Origin: DATDAW01 sp036524675
Lineage (GTDB): Bacteria; Verrucomicrobiota; Verrucomicrobiia; Chthoniobacterales; DASVRZ01
DNA: 43,919 nucleotides
Reading direction: 5' to 3'
Assembly (NCBI GenBank): GCA_036524675.1
Contig: DATDBU010000172.1
Span: forward strand, 1 to 43,919
The translations under genes were made by a program, and so were the position numbers. The notes under the pieces were generated by a model. It saw nothing but the letters and a program-made list of their open reading frames with translations, ran no database searches and was not told where the DNA came from. How positions within the stretch are numbered: position 1 is the first letter of the stretch; each line of letters begins with the position of its first letter. Positions 43,890-43,919 of the stretch are shown here, piece by piece.

Positions 43890-43914
43890 TTCGCAGAGCA
43901 AGTCAAAGTTAAAG
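43890..43914 (+). repeat. 25-bp dispersed repeat, copy 2
   Basis: TTCGCAGAG then CAAGTCAAAGTTAAAG, the partner of 6132-6156 with two changes, on the same strand. It lies at the right window edge directly after the hairpins. Confidence 0.6.
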
Positions 43915-43919
43915 AGCAG

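Larger units (their letters stand above)
43462..43919. other. Terminal region of relics and palindromes
   Basis: No intact gene follows the ChrB-domain gene. The stretch holds a PEP-CTERM relic on the minus strand, one long palindrome, two hairpins and the second copy of the 25-bp repeat, all listed separately. It looks like an eroded, repeat-rich region. Confidence 0.6.

Overview
The window looks like chromosomal DNA of a Verrucomicrobiota-type bacterium (soil Chthoniobacterales-like). This is inferred from gene style: DUF3616, DUF1579, DUF1697 and Uma2 proteins, large exported TPR proteins, a PEP-CTERM tail remnant, short palindromic intergenic elements and AAAGTTAAAG-type tracts. No rRNA, tRNA or marker gene confirms it. 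Genes lie on both strands in short operons, and there is no phage, IS element or CRISPR array.

Layout. 1-2.2 kb: a leaderless peptidoglycan amidase cut by the window edge, and a frameshifted one-TM protein with an SH3-like tail. 2.7-9.7 kb: a LuxR-type regulator with a degenerate receiver, an esterase, a DUF3616 protein, small membrane proteins, a Lon N-domain protein, YggS and a LysR regulator. 9.8-16.9 kb: a bifunctional-nuclease-family protein, then a four-gene amidoligase/transglutaminase cassette (permuted ATP-grasp fused to alpha-E, two transglutaminases, DUF2126). 17-20.3 kb: an Mrp-type P-loop protein, then hisB-hisH with an exported SNase-HhH protein. 20.3-25.6 kb: TPR and membrane-anchored proteins of unknown role.

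25.6-28.9 kb is a cell-wall and NAD block: nadD and rsfS, which may be joined by +1 frameshifting at CCC-TGA, then namZ and nagZ head to head only 11 bp apart. 28.9-33.9 kb: Uma2, an Lrp/AsnC regulator preceded by a strong inverted repeat, phosphofructokinase, a D-Ala-D-Ala carboxypeptidase-like protein, a small membrane protein and an AI-2E family permease. 34-43.9 kb is looser and shows decay: DUF1579, AraC plus SDR, a TetR remnant, DUF1697, LysR, a GalT-family enzyme, a small Cys-rich protein, a 42-bp minisatellite, a translationally coupled MFS/ChrB-domain pair, and a PEP-CTERM remnant beside palindromic repeats.

The strongest candidates for under-described biology are the amidoligase/transglutaminase cassette, the nadD/rsfS junction, the leaderless amidase and the degenerate-receiver regulator. 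Peptidoglycan turnover recurs: the amidase at the left edge, NamZ, NagZ and the S11-type peptidase. All family assignments come from reading motifs by eye; no database search was run.
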